Origin: an uncultured Oscillospiraceae bacterium
GTDB taxonomy: Bacteria; Bacillota; Clostridia; Oscillospirales; Oscillospiraceae
NCBI GenBank assembly: GCA_947625355.1
Contig: CANQOA010000021.1
Location: 1 to 33,927, forward strand
Reading direction: 5' to 3'
DNA length: 33,927 nt
This document shows positions 14,294 through 21,781 of this stretch, in pieces (position 1 is the stretch's first letter; every line of letters starts with the position of its first letter). A model generated the notes under the pieces. The model was not told the DNA's origin. It worked only from the letters and a program-made list of their open reading frames with translations, and ran no database searches. The translations under genes were made by a program, and so were the position numbers.

Positions 14294-16114
14294 ATGGATA
14301 AGATCGCTGCCCTGCGGGAAAAAGCCAATAAGCTGCCGCTGCTCCCCGGCGTCTACATCATGCAGGACGCCGCCGGGGAGGTCATCTATGTGGGCAAGGC
14401 CAAGGCCCTGAAAAACCGGGTCACCAGCTATTTCCGGGGCGAGCACCTGCCCAAGGTGGCGGCCATGGTCAGCCATGTGGACGACTTTTCCGTCATCGTG
14501 GCGGCCTCGGAATTCGAGGCGCTGATGCTAGAAAACAGCCTCATCAAGCGGCACAAGCCCCACTACAACATCCTCCTGCGGGACGACAAGACCTATCCCT
14601 GGCTGCGGCTGGACGAGCGGGAGGAGTATCCCACCTTCTCCATCGTGGGCCGCACGGCCCAGGACGGGGCCCGGTATTTTGGCCCCTACGGGGGGCGCAA
14701 CGTGATGCACGGCATCATCGACGCGCTGGCCAAGGCCCTACGGCTGCCGGCCTGCGGGCGGAAATTCCCACGAGACATCGGCAAGGACCGGCCCTGCCTC
14801 AACTTTCACATGGGCGTATGCGACGGCTGGTGCCGGGGCGAGCCGGACGGGGAGGAATACCGCCGGCGGATGGCCCAGGCGGTGCAGCTGCTCTCCGGCG
14901 GGGCGAAGGAGCTGATGGCCCAGCTGGAGCGAGAGATGCTGGCCGCGTCCGAGGAGCTGCGCTTCGAGAAGGCGGCGGAGCTGCGGGACCGGCTGGCCGC
15001 CGTGAAGGAGCTCAATAACCGCCAGGTGGTGCTCAAGGCCGCCCGGGCGGACACGGACGCGGTGGGCTTCTGCCGCAGCGCCCGGTGCTCCTTCGTGGTG
15101 CTCCACTATGCCGGGGGCGACCTGGCCGGGAAGGACCTGGAGCAGATGCCGGAGCCCATGGAGGACGATGGGTTGGCGGTGTCGGAGCTGGTGCGGCAAT
15201 ACTATACCCGCCGGGGCGCGTGGCCCAGGCAGGTGCTGCTGCCCGCGGAGATCGAGGACGCCGAGCCGCTGGCCCAGATGCTCAGCGAGCTGGCCGGCCG
15301 CAAGGTGGAGCTCGTCACGCCCCAGCGGGGCGTCAAGCGGGAGCTTTTGGAGGCGGCCATGCGCAACGCCCGGGAGGAGAGCCTCCGGGCCGAGAGCGAG
15401 GCGGAGCGGCGCAGCAAGACCCTGGAATGGCTCCAGAAGATGCTGGGGCTGGCCGCGGCCCCGCGGCGGATCGAGTCCTTCGACATCTCCAACACCGGCG
15501 ATTTCGGCATCGTGGCCAGCATGGTGGTGTTCGTGGACGGCAAGCCGGCCCGGAGCCAGTACAGGAAGTTCAAGATGAAGTCCGTGGCCCACCAGGACGA
15601 TTTTGCCAGCATGCGCGAGGCTGTGGGCCGGCGGCTGGCGCATTATAAAGAGGGGGACGAGAAGTTCTCGCCCCTGCCGGATCTGCTGCTGATCGACGGC
15701 GGCGTGGGCCAGGTGGGCGCGGCGCTGGAGGCCATGGCGGAGCAGGGCCTGCCCGATGTGCCCGTGTTCGGCATGGTGAAGGACGACCGGCACCGGACCC
15801 GCGCCCTGACCACCCCCGACGGCCGGGAGATCGGCCTTCAGGCCAACCCGGCGGTGTTCGCCTTCATCGGCGGCATCCAGGAGGAGACCCACCGGACCGC
15901 CATCGGCTACCACAAGACCCTGCGCAAAAAGGCCATCGGCTCCGGTCTGGAGGACATCCCCGGCGTGGGGCCCAAGCGGCGGGCCGCGCTTTTGAAGCGG
16001 TTCAAGAGCGTGAAGGCCGTGGCCGCCGCGTCGGAGCAGGAGCTGGCCGCGGTGGTGACGAAGGACGCGGCGCGGGCGATATATGCGCACTTCCACAGCG
16101 AGAGGGAGGATTGA
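14294..16114 (+). CDS. uvrC: Excinuclease ABC subunit C
   Basis: 606-residue UvrC, which makes both incisions in nucleotide excision repair with UvrAB. The GIY-YIG nuclease domain is at the N-terminus (GVYIMQDAAGEVIYVGKAKALKNR, about 19-42). A UVR motif that binds UvrB lies near 205-238 (REMLAASEELRFEKAAELRDRL). The RNase H-like nuclease domain follows (SFDISNTGDFGI, LLIDGGVGQ), then a helix-hairpin-helix pair (IPGVGPKRRAALLKRF). ATG 14294 with GGGGAT upstream is preferred over in-frame TTG 14282. rsmD begins 3 nt after its stop. Confidence 0.96.
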   Translation: MDKIAALREKANKLPLLPGVYIMQDAAGEVIYVGKAKALKNRVTSYFRGEHLPKVAAMVSHVDDFSVIVAASEFEALMLENSLIKRHKPHYNILLRDDKTYPWLRLDEREEYPTFSIVGRTAQDGARYFGPYGGRNVMHGIIDALAKALRLPACGRKFPRDIGKDRPCLNFHMGVCDGWCRGEPDGEEYRRRMAQAVQLLSGGAKELMAQLEREMLAASEELRFEKAAELRDRLAAVKELNNRQVVLKAARADTDAVGFCRSARCSFVVLHYAGGDLAGKDLEQMPEPMEDDGLAVSELVRQYYTRRGAWPRQVLLPAEIEDAEPLAQMLSELAGRKVELVTPQRGVKRELLEAAMRNAREESLRAESEAERRSKTLEWLQKMLGLAAAPRRIESFDISNTGDFGIVASMVVFVDGKPARSQYRKFKMKSVAHQDDFASMREAVGRRLAHYKEGDEKFSPLPDLLLIDGGVGQVGAALEAMAEQGLPDVPVFGMVKDDRHRTRALTTPDGREIGLQANPAVFAFIGGIQEETHRTAIGYHKTLRKKAIGSGLEDIPGVGPKRRAALLKRFKSVKAVAAASEQELAAVVTKDAARAIYAHFHSERED

Positions 16115-16117
16115 CCT

Positions 16118-16657
16118 ATGCGCGTGATCACGGGAACGGCCAGGGGCCGCAAGCTCATGGAGCCGAAGGATATGTCCGTGCGGCCCACCACCGACATGGT
16201 GAAGGAGGCCATATTCAGCATCGTCCAGTTCGACGTGCCGGGCCGGCGGGTGCTGGACCTGTTCGCCGGCACCGGCCAGTTGGGCATCGAGGCCATCAGC
16301 CGGGGGGCCAGGGAGTGCGTGTTCGTGGACGACAGCCCCGCGTCCCTGGCGCTGGTGCGGAAAAATCTGGAGCTGTGCAAAATGCAGGCCCCGGTGATCC
16401 GGGCCGATGCGGTGGGCTATCTGGAGCACGCCGGGAAGTTCGACCTGGTGTTCATGGACCCGCCCTATCACGCGGGGCTATATGACAAGATCCTCCAAAA
16501 TGCATTTCGATTTGACATCTTAAACGATGGTGGTATAATACTTGTCGAAAGTATGCGCGACGAGCCTATGCCTGAGGCCGTGCCGCCCTATGAAAAGGGC
16601 AGGACATACCACTACGGCAAAATATCCCTGACCACATACAGGAGAACCTCCCCATGA
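16118..16657 (+). CDS. rsmD: 16S rRNA (guanine-966-N2)-methyltransferase RsmD
   Basis: 179-residue SAM-dependent methyltransferase that modifies G966 of 16S rRNA. The SAM-binding loop DLFAGTGQLGIEA is at 47-59 and the catalytic DPPY at 114-117; the N-terminal ITGTARGRKL block is typical. Codon use changes sharply at residues 129-146 (FRFDILNDGGIILVESMR), with TTA, ATA, CTT and GGT codons rare in neighbouring genes, because a near-consensus promoter is embedded there. The stop overlaps the coaD start in ATGA. Confidence 0.95.
   Translation: MRVITGTARGRKLMEPKDMSVRPTTDMVKEAIFSIVQFDVPGRRVLDLFAGTGQLGIEAISRGARECVFVDDSPASLALVRKNLELCKMQAPVIRADAVGYLEHAGKFDLVFMDPPYHAGLYDKILQNAFRFDILNDGGIILVESMRDEPMPEAVPPYEKGRTYHYGKISLTTYRRTSP
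16512..16539 (+). promoter_or_regulatory. Internal promoter within rsmD, reading into coaD
   Basis: TTGACA (16512-16517), 16-nt spacer ending TGG, TATAAT (16534-16539). Both hexamers match the consensus exactly, and the -10 is extended. It lies inside the rsmD coding frame, about 115 nt before coaD. Confidence 0.7.
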
Positions 16658-17151
16658 CCACAGCCATCTACCCCGGCAGCTTCGATCCCATCACCCTGGG
16701 CCATCTGAACATCGTCCGCCGGGCCGCGAAGATCTTCGACCGGGTCATCGTGTGCGTGATGAAAAACCGGGAAAAGACCCCCATGTTCACCATCGAGGAG
16801 CGGATGGACATGGCCCGCCGGTCCACCGAGCGGTTCGGGAACGTGGAGGTGGCCACCACCGACAAGCTCCTGGCGGAATACGCCAAGAATTTCGAGAGCC
16901 CCGTGATCGTCAAGGGCCTGCGGGCGGTATCCGACTTCGACTACGAGTTCCAGATCGCCCTGGTGAACAAGAAGATGAACCCGGATCTGGACACCCTGTT
17001 CCTCACCTCCAGCGAGAAGTATACCTTCCTCAGCTCCACGGTCGTCAAGGAGATGGCGGCCTATGGGGCGGATCTGTCGGCGCTGGTGCCGAAGGAGATC
17101 ATCGACGACGTCATAGAGAAAACCAAGATCAGGAGGCAGATAGACAAATGA
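16654..17151 (+). CDS. coaD: Phosphopantetheine adenylyltransferase
   Basis: Transfers AMP from ATP to 4'-phosphopantetheine, the penultimate step of coenzyme A synthesis. The nucleotidyltransferase signature TLGH is at 14-17 (YPGSFDPITLGHLNI), and the SSTVVKEMA motif near 128 is the family's ISSTxVRE block. The 165-residue length is normal. It overlaps rsmD upstream and the coiled-coil gene downstream by 4 nt each, and can be read from the promoter inside rsmD. Confidence 0.96.
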   Translation: MTTAIYPGSFDPITLGHLNIVRRAAKIFDRVIVCVMKNREKTPMFTIEERMDMARRSTERFGNVEVATTDKLLAEYAKNFESPVIVKGLRAVSDFDYEFQIALVNKKMNPDLDTLFLTSSEKYTFLSSTVVKEMAAYGADLSALVPKEIIDDVIEKTKIRRQIDK

Positions 17152-17645
17152 ACGAGAATCAAGGCATCCTTGAGCTGATCGAAATGCTCTACACCATGAT
17201 CTCCGAGGCGTGGGGCGTCCCCCTGGGCAACGACAAGTGCCTGGTGGATCGGGACAAGGCTCTGGACCTGATCGAGGAGATCAAGGCGCAGCTCCCCGCG
17301 GAGATGGCGGAGGCCAAGCGCCTGGTATCCGCGCGGGACGAGTTCATCCGCAACGCGAAGAAGGAGGCCGAGTCCGTTCGGAAGATGGCCGAGGAGCGGG
17401 CGCGCAAGCTGGTGGAGGAGCAGGAGGTGGTCCGGGCGGCCAAGGCCCGGGCGGAGGAGATGATCGCCACCGCCGACACCAAGAGCCGGGAGCTGCGCCG
17501 GGCGGCCAACGAGTATGTGGCCGAGTCCCTCCAGGGCGCGGAGGAGTCCGTGTCCCAGGCGCTGGAGATCATCCGCAAATCCAGGGGGCGTTTCCGCAGC
17601 GCCGCCGGCGGCTATGCCGCCCAGAAGGAGCAGCGGGAGCAGTAA
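17148..17645 (+). CDS. Coiled-coil protein of unknown function, coaD neighbour
   Basis: 165-residue soluble protein. After a short N-terminal head (about 1-45, with LIEMLYTMISEAWGVPLGNDKCLVDRDKALDLIEEIK), almost all the rest is a charged Ala/Glu/Lys/Arg helix with heptad spacing. It looks like the stalk of ATP synthase subunit b or a DivIVA-type coiled coil. There is no membrane segment and no catalytic motif. A similar gene after coaD is, from memory, common in Clostridia, so the pairing may be meaningful. ATG 17148 overlaps the coaD stop, and AGGAGG lies 11 nt before it. A strong terminator follows. Function is not known. Confidence 0.75.
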   Translation: MNENQGILELIEMLYTMISEAWGVPLGNDKCLVDRDKALDLIEEIKAQLPAEMAEAKRLVSARDEFIRNAKKEAESVRKMAEERARKLVEEQEVVRAAKARAEEMIATADTKSRELRRAANEYVAESLQGAEESVSQALEIIRKSRGRFRSAAGGYAAQKEQREQ

Positions 17646-17650
17646 ACCAT

Positions 17651-17692
17651 AAAAAATCACAGCCCGAGGGGATGTCCCCTCGGGCTGTTTTT
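17651..17692. terminator. Bidirectional terminator between coiled-coil gene and galT
   Basis: Perfect 13-bp stem ACAGCCCGAGGGG/CCCCTCGGGCTGT with an ATGT loop, followed by TTTTT on the plus strand and by TTTTTT on the minus strand after A pairs with T. It serves both convergent genes. Confidence 0.92.
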
Positions 17693-17704
17693 CGCTGTAT
17701 GGGC

Positions 17705-19192
17705 TCACTTCACGCTGTCGACGAACCGGAGGAAGGCGGCCTTGCCCGCGTCCGTGCGCTTATATACCCCGGCGTGCTCCAGCACCTGGGCGAACACCTT
17801 GCCCACCTCGTCCTGGAGGATGGGAAGGGCGTTCTCGGCGGTGAAGCTGTACCGCTGCCGGAGACCGTCGGCCCAGTCCGCGTGCTTGGCCAGAGTCTCG
17901 TCGGCGCGGACGTCCCGTCCCCGGACCAGCGCGTCCGCCAGGGCGGCCAGCTCCGTTTTCAGCCGGGCGGGAAGCACCGCCAGGCCCATCACCTCGATCA
18001 GGCCGATGTTCTCCTTTTTGATGTGGTGCAGCTCCTGGTGGGGGTGGAAGATGCCCAGCGGGTACAGCTCCGACGTGCGGTTGTTGCGCAGCACCAGGTC
18101 CAGCTCGAACTGCCCCTCCCGCATCCTGGCGATGGGGGTGATGGTGTTGTGGGGCTCGCCAGCCGTCTCGGCGTAGATCTCCGCCGCCGGGTCGCTGTAC
18201 GCTCTCCAGGCCAGCAGGAGCTTATCCGCCAGCTCCACCAGCCGGTCCGGGTCCGCCGAGCGGATGCGCAGCACGCTCATGGGCCACTTCACGATGCCGG
18301 CCTGCACGTCCCCAAAGCCGGGGAAAGACACGTCCGTCTCCACGGGCGCCTTGGCCATGGCGAAGGTATAGCGGCCGCCCTGGAAGTGGTCGTGGCTGAG
18401 GATGGAGCCGCCCACGATGGGCAGGTCCGCGTTGCTGCCGACGAAGTAGTGGGGGAACCGGCGCAGGAAGTCCATCTGCTTGCGGAAGGTGGAGCGGTCG
18501 ATCTTCATGGGGATATGGCGGGAATTGAGCACGATGCAGTGCTCGTTGTAGTAGACATAGGGAGAGTACTGCAGGTACCAGTTCTGGCCGTCCAGCACCA
18601 GGGGGATCAGCCGGTGGTTCTGCCGGGCGGGGTGGTCCAGCCGGCCCTGGTAGCCCTCGTTCTCGGCGCAGAGCTGGCAGGCGGGGTAGGCGTTCTGGGG
18701 AGCGGACTTGGCCGCGGCGATGGCCCGGGGGTCCTTCTCCGGTTTGGACAGGTTGATGGTGATGTCCAGATCGCCGTACTCGGTGGGGGACACCCACTTC
18801 ATGTCCTTGGCGATGCGATACCGGCGGATGTAATCCGTGTCCTGGGAGAAGGTATAATACCAGTCCGTGGCCGCCTCGGGGCTCTGGGCGTATTTTTTCC
18901 AGAACTCATGGCGGACCTGGCTGGGCCGGGGCGTGAGGATGCCCATCAGCTCCGTGTCCAGGATGTCCCGGCTGGCGATGCCCGCCTCGCACCGGCCGTT
19001 GGCGACGGCCCAGTCCAGGATGTCACGCAGAATGTCCTCCAGCGGGCGCTCCGGGCCGGGCTCGGCCGCCTCCCAGCGGTCCAGCCCCAGGGCGGCGATG
19101 AGCCGGTTGGCGGCCCAGAGCCGGTCGTCCGGCTCGATGAGCCCCTTTGCCAGAGCGTACCGGATCAGCTCGGCCAGGTGGTTTTCGATCAT
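17705..19192 (-). CDS. galT: UDP-glucose-hexose-1-phosphate uridylyltransferase (type 2 GalT)
   Basis: Second enzyme of the Leloir pathway: exchanges UDP between glucose-1-phosphate and galactose-1-phosphate. At 495 residues it is the longer Firmicutes GalT type, not the E. coli type of about 350. The catalytic histidine triad region is SHDHFQGG near residue 262, and NAYPACQLCAENEGYQGR is a typical family block. ATG 19192 (MIENHLAELI) with AAGGAGG 8 nt upstream is chosen over longer readings. It follows galK by 13 nt, and the ribosome site overlaps the galK stop. galE is not in the window. Confidence 0.94.
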   Translation of the reverse strand: MIENHLAELIRYALAKGLIEPDDRLWAANRLIAALGLDRWEAAEPGPERPLEDILRDILDWAVANGRCEAGIASRDILDTELMGILTPRPSQVRHEFWKKYAQSPEAATDWYYTFSQDTDYIRRYRIAKDMKWVSPTEYGDLDITINLSKPEKDPRAIAAAKSAPQNAYPACQLCAENEGYQGRLDHPARQNHRLIPLVLDGQNWYLQYSPYVYYNEHCIVLNSRHIPMKIDRSTFRKQMDFLRRFPHYFVGSNADLPIVGGSILSHDHFQGGRYTFAMAKAPVETDVSFPGFGDVQAGIVKWPMSVLRIRSADPDRLVELADKLLLAWRAYSDPAAEIYAETAGEPHNTITPIARMREGQFELDLVLRNNRTSELYPLGIFHPHQELHHIKKENIGLIEVMGLAVLPARLKTELAALADALVRGRDVRADETLAKHADWADGLRQRYSFTAENALPILQDEVGKVFAQVLEHAGVYKRTDAGKAAFLRFVDSVK

Positions 19193-19205
19193 ATCCGCTT
19201 CCTCC

Positions 19206-20492
19206 TTACGCCAGTTTCGCGCCGCCTGTGGGGCGCACCTGCAGCACATGGCAGGCGCCTTCGCCCAGCACGGCCTCCATGCGGGCCTTGAAATCGGCCA
19301 GCATGTCCAGGGGCACGAAGGCCTGGGCTGTGCCGCCGAAGCCGCCGCCGTGGACGCGGACAGCGCCCCGGCCGTTCAGGATGTGCCCCGCCAGGGCGAT
19401 GGTCAGCATCAGCGCCTGATCCGCCGTCTGGCCCGTAGGGACCACGTTCTGCAGATAGAGGGCGGAGGAAAGACCGGAGGCGTTCGCCAGCTCCAGGAAC
19501 CGGGCAAAGTCGCCCTCCCGCAGGGCCTTGCCCTGGGCGGCGGCCCGGTCGTTCTCGTCAAAATAGTGCATGGCCCGCAGCACTGCCCGGTCCCCGGCCT
19601 CCCGCCGGAGGGCGGGGATGGCGGGGGTGAATTCCTCCGGCGACACCTCCCGCAGCACGGCCTTGCCGAAATGGGCGCTGACGGCGCGCAGCTCGTCGGT
19701 GATGGAGGCGTACTCCGCCGTCAGGTCGGCATGGCCCGCCCGGGAGTCCAGGATGCACAGCGCGTATCCCGCCGCCGCCAGGTCCAGCTCGATGGCCTCC
19801 ACCGCGGGATGGGCCGGGTCCAGAAAGTCGATGGCCACCACGCCCCCCACGGAGGAGGCGGTCTGGTCCATGAGGCCGCAGGGCTTGCCGAAATACTCGT
19901 TCTCCGCCCACTGGCCGATCTGCGCCAGCTGTACGGCGTCGAACCCACAGCCGTAGAGGCCGTTCAGCATGACGCCGACGAGCACCTCAAAGGCCGCGGA
20001 GGAGCTCAGTCCGCTCCCCCCGGGCACGTCCGACACCATGTACGCGTCCAGTCCGCCCGCGGGATGGCCCAGCGCCGCGAAACGGGCGGCCACGCCCCGG
20101 ATCAGGGCGGCGGAGGTGTTCGTCTCCGCCGGCCGCCGGGCCAGGTCCGCCAGGTCGATCTCCAGCATGGGATACCCCTCGGACAGCACGCGGATGACGC
20201 CGTCGCCGTTGGGGGCCGCCGCGGCCAGGATGTCCATATCCACCGCCGCGGCCAGGACCCGGCCGTGCTGGTGGTCGGTGTGGTTGCCGCCCAGCTCTGT
20301 GCGGCCGGGGGCGCTGAAGAAGGCGTCCGCCGGGCGGGAGAAGGTGCTCTCAAAGCCCTCCAGCACCCGGGCATACCGGGCCCTTTGTTCCTCCAGCCGG
20401 CCAGGGCCGTAAAGATGGGTGAGACCGGCGTCCAGCGCGCCGGATCGCAGCCGTTGGGACAGTGTCTGCGCCAAATCGACCACTCCTTTCAT
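19206..20492 (-). CDS. galK: Galactokinase
   Basis: Phosphorylates galactose at C1, the first Leloir step; GHMP-kinase family. Substrate motif PGRTELGGNHTDHQHG is at 62-77, the ATP loop PGGSGLSSSAAFE at 157-169, and the C-terminal VHGGGFGGTAQAF motif is intact. The 428-residue length is usual for the clostridial form. The start is uncertain. ATG 20492 lies only 7 nt after a TACAAT -10 box and has just a weak AAGG, implying a leaderless start. An in-frame TTG at 20474 has a proper AAAGGAG 8 nt upstream. Either start leaves the enzyme core whole. Operon partner of galT. Confidence 0.93.
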   Translation of the reverse strand: MKGVVDLAQTLSQRLRSGALDAGLTHLYGPGRLEEQRARYARVLEGFESTFSRPADAFFSAPGRTELGGNHTDHQHGRVLAAAVDMDILAAAAPNGDGVIRVLSEGYPMLEIDLADLARRPAETNTSAALIRGVAARFAALGHPAGGLDAYMVSDVPGGSGLSSSAAFEVLVGVMLNGLYGCGFDAVQLAQIGQWAENEYFGKPCGLMDQTASSVGGVVAIDFLDPAHPAVEAIELDLAAAGYALCILDSRAGHADLTAEYASITDELRAVSAHFGKAVLREVSPEEFTPAIPALRREAGDRAVLRAMHYFDENDRAAAQGKALREGDFARFLELANASGLSSALYLQNVVPTGQTADQALMLTIALAGHILNGRGAVRVHGGGFGGTAQAFVPLDMLADFKARMEAVLGEGACHVLQVRPTGGAKLA

Positions 20493-20499
20493 GGGCCTT

Positions 20500-20510
20500 A
20501 TTGTATCATG
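20500..20510 (-). promoter_or_regulatory. Extended -10 site of galK
   Basis: Minus strand ATGA-TACAAT (hexamer 20500-20505), preceded by CGGGACATG, which resembles the CGCGACATGG preceding the rlmD -10 box in repeat copy A. It lies 7 nt before ATG 20492. No clear -35 box is seen. Confidence 0.45.
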
Positions 20511-20513
20511 TCC

Positions 20514-20547
20514 CGCCGGGATCTTCCACCGGCGGGCGTGTTTTTTT
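20514..20547. other. GC-rich hairpin next to a T-run, galK upstream region
   Basis: CCCGCCGG pairs exactly with CCGGCGGG (loop of about 9 nt), followed on the plus strand by GTGTTTTTTT. It resembles a plus-strand terminator, but no plus-strand gene precedes it. It could be an old, decayed repeat copy or a barrier to antisense transcription. Confidence 0.35.
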
Positions 20548-20581
20548 CCCGATCGCCGGGGCCGCTCGGGGCCCAGTCGTC

Positions 20582-20667
20582 ATACCATGTCGCGCGGTTC
20601 CGGCGTAAGCCGGGAGCACGACTGGTATCTTTTTGGTATAACAGCGCGCAGCGTCTGTTATACCATG
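20582..20667. repeat. Dispersed two-hairpin repeat, copy B
   Basis: Hairpin I: ATACC/GGTAT outside, GTCG/CGAC and GC/GC around one C/A mismatch, inner CCGGC-GTAA-GCCGG (GNRA-type loop). Hairpin II: perfect 11-bp TGGTATAACAG/CTGTTATACCA. Its last bases TATACCATG are also the first bases of copy C, so the two copies are fused head to tail. Confidence 0.8.
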
Positions 20668-20745
20668 TCGCGCGGTTCCGGCGCAAGCCGGGAGCACGAC
20701 CGGTATCTTTTGGAATAATGGCGCCAACGGCGTCATTATTCCATG
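20659..20745. repeat. Dispersed two-hairpin repeat, copy C
   Basis: Hairpin I is nearly identical to copy B but with a GCAA loop. Hairpin II has a different sequence with the same shape: GGAATAATGGCGCC pairs with GGCGTCATTATTCC except for one position. The gluQ stop codon (20736-20738) lies inside this second hairpin. Confidence 0.78.
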
Positions 20746-21665
20746 GAGATGTCCTCGCGGGGGACCTTGTCCCAGTCGAACCGGTCCGTCAGCTGCCGCG
20801 GGGAGACTGGCTCCGGGGCGGGAAGAAGCCCGGCCAGACAGGCCAGATGGCCCACCAGCTCCCGGGGGTCCCAGCTCTGGTGGAACGCCTGGGTGCTCTG
20901 GCTGCCCAGCCGCTTGGAGAGCTTTTCCCGGCCGCTGATGAGCAGCGGCAGGTGGCAGTACTCCGGCGGCGTGCCGCCCAGGGTGCGGATGAGCCACGCC
21001 TGCCGGGGAGCGGAGGACAGCAGGTCCCGGCCCCGGACCACCCGCGTCACGCCCATGCGCATATCGTCCACGCTGACGGCCAGCTGGTAGGCGTACACCC
21101 CGTCCGCCCGGCGGATGATGAAGTCCCCGCCCTCCCGGGCCAGGTTTTCGGCATAGACGCCGTAATGGCCGTCCCGTATCGTGACGGTCTCGTCCGGCAC
21201 CCGCACCTTCCAGGCGGGGAGACGGCCGGCGGCGATCCGCGCGGCCCGCTCCGACGGGGAGAGACTGGCGCAGCGGCAGCGGGGGTCATGGACGGCCTCG
21301 CCGGGATGGGGGGCGTTGGCCGCCGCCAGGCGCTGTGCACGGCTGCACCAGCAGGGATAGACCAGGCCCTTTGCCTCCAGGGCCCGGAAGGCCTCTTCAT
21401 AATATGACGTCCGCCGGGACTGGCAGTAGGCCGGGTCCGGCCAGCCCTCGTCCCAGTCCAGACCCAGCCAGGCCAGATCGTCGGCGATGGCCGCGGCGTA
21501 TTCCGGCCGCGTGCGGACCGGGTCCAGGTCCTCCATCCGCAGGATCATGCGCCCGCCCAGGGCGCGGGCGTCCAGCCATGCCAGGAGCATGGCCAGAAGG
21601 TTCCCCATGTGCATGTGCCCCGAGGGGCTGGGCGCGAAGCGGCCCGTGACGGATGCGGTGTCCAT
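20736..21665 (-). CDS. gluQ: Glutamyl-Q tRNA(Asp) synthetase
   Basis: Attaches glutamate to queuosine at position 34 of tRNA-Asp, independently of the acceptor end. It is a truncated GluRS paralogue: 309 residues, no anticodon-binding domain. The class I signature is GHMHMGN (16-22) in GRFAPSPSGHMHMGN, and KLSKR is present near the C-terminus. Zinc-site cysteines C105, C107, C130 and C132 lie in the CP1 region (PCWCSRA...RCRC), as in GluQRS. ATG 21665 is 6 nt after a TATAAT box, giving a leaderless transcript. Its last codons and stop are inside repeat copy C. Confidence 0.92.
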   Translation of the reverse strand: MDTASVTGRFAPSPSGHMHMGNLLAMLLAWLDARALGGRMILRMEDLDPVRTRPEYAAAIADDLAWLGLDWDEGWPDPAYCQSRRTSYYEEAFRALEAKGLVYPCWCSRAQRLAAANAPHPGEAVHDPRCRCASLSPSERAARIAAGRLPAWKVRVPDETVTIRDGHYGVYAENLAREGGDFIIRRADGVYAYQLAVSVDDMRMGVTRVVRGRDLLSSAPRQAWLIRTLGGTPPEYCHLPLLISGREKLSKRLGSQSTQAFHQSWDPRELVGHLACLAGLLPAPEPVSPRQLTDRFDWDKVPREDISME

Positions 21666-21671
21666 AGGCCC

Positions 21672-21699
21672 ATTATAACGGTTTTTTGGCGATTGTAAA
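21672..21699 (-). promoter_or_regulatory. Leaderless-type promoter of gluQ
   Basis: Minus strand TTTACA (21694-21699), 16-nt spacer, TATAAT (21672-21677). The ATG (21665-21663) starts 6 nt after the -10 box, and there is no ribosome-binding site. Confidence 0.65.
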
Positions 21700-21721
21700 G
21701 GCTTTGGGAGGGCTTTCGCTC

Positions 21722-21750
21722 TTGACAGAGGGGATCGGTTTTACTACAAT
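21722..21750 (+). promoter_or_regulatory. Promoter of pgsA
   Basis: TTGACA (21722-21727), 17-nt spacer, TACAAT (21745-21750). It leaves a leader of about 25 nt with a strong AAGGAGG, in contrast to the leaderless promoters nearby. Confidence 0.72.
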
Positions 21751-21781
21751 ATGGGAAGTCTCAAAAAAGGAGGCGGCTTTC

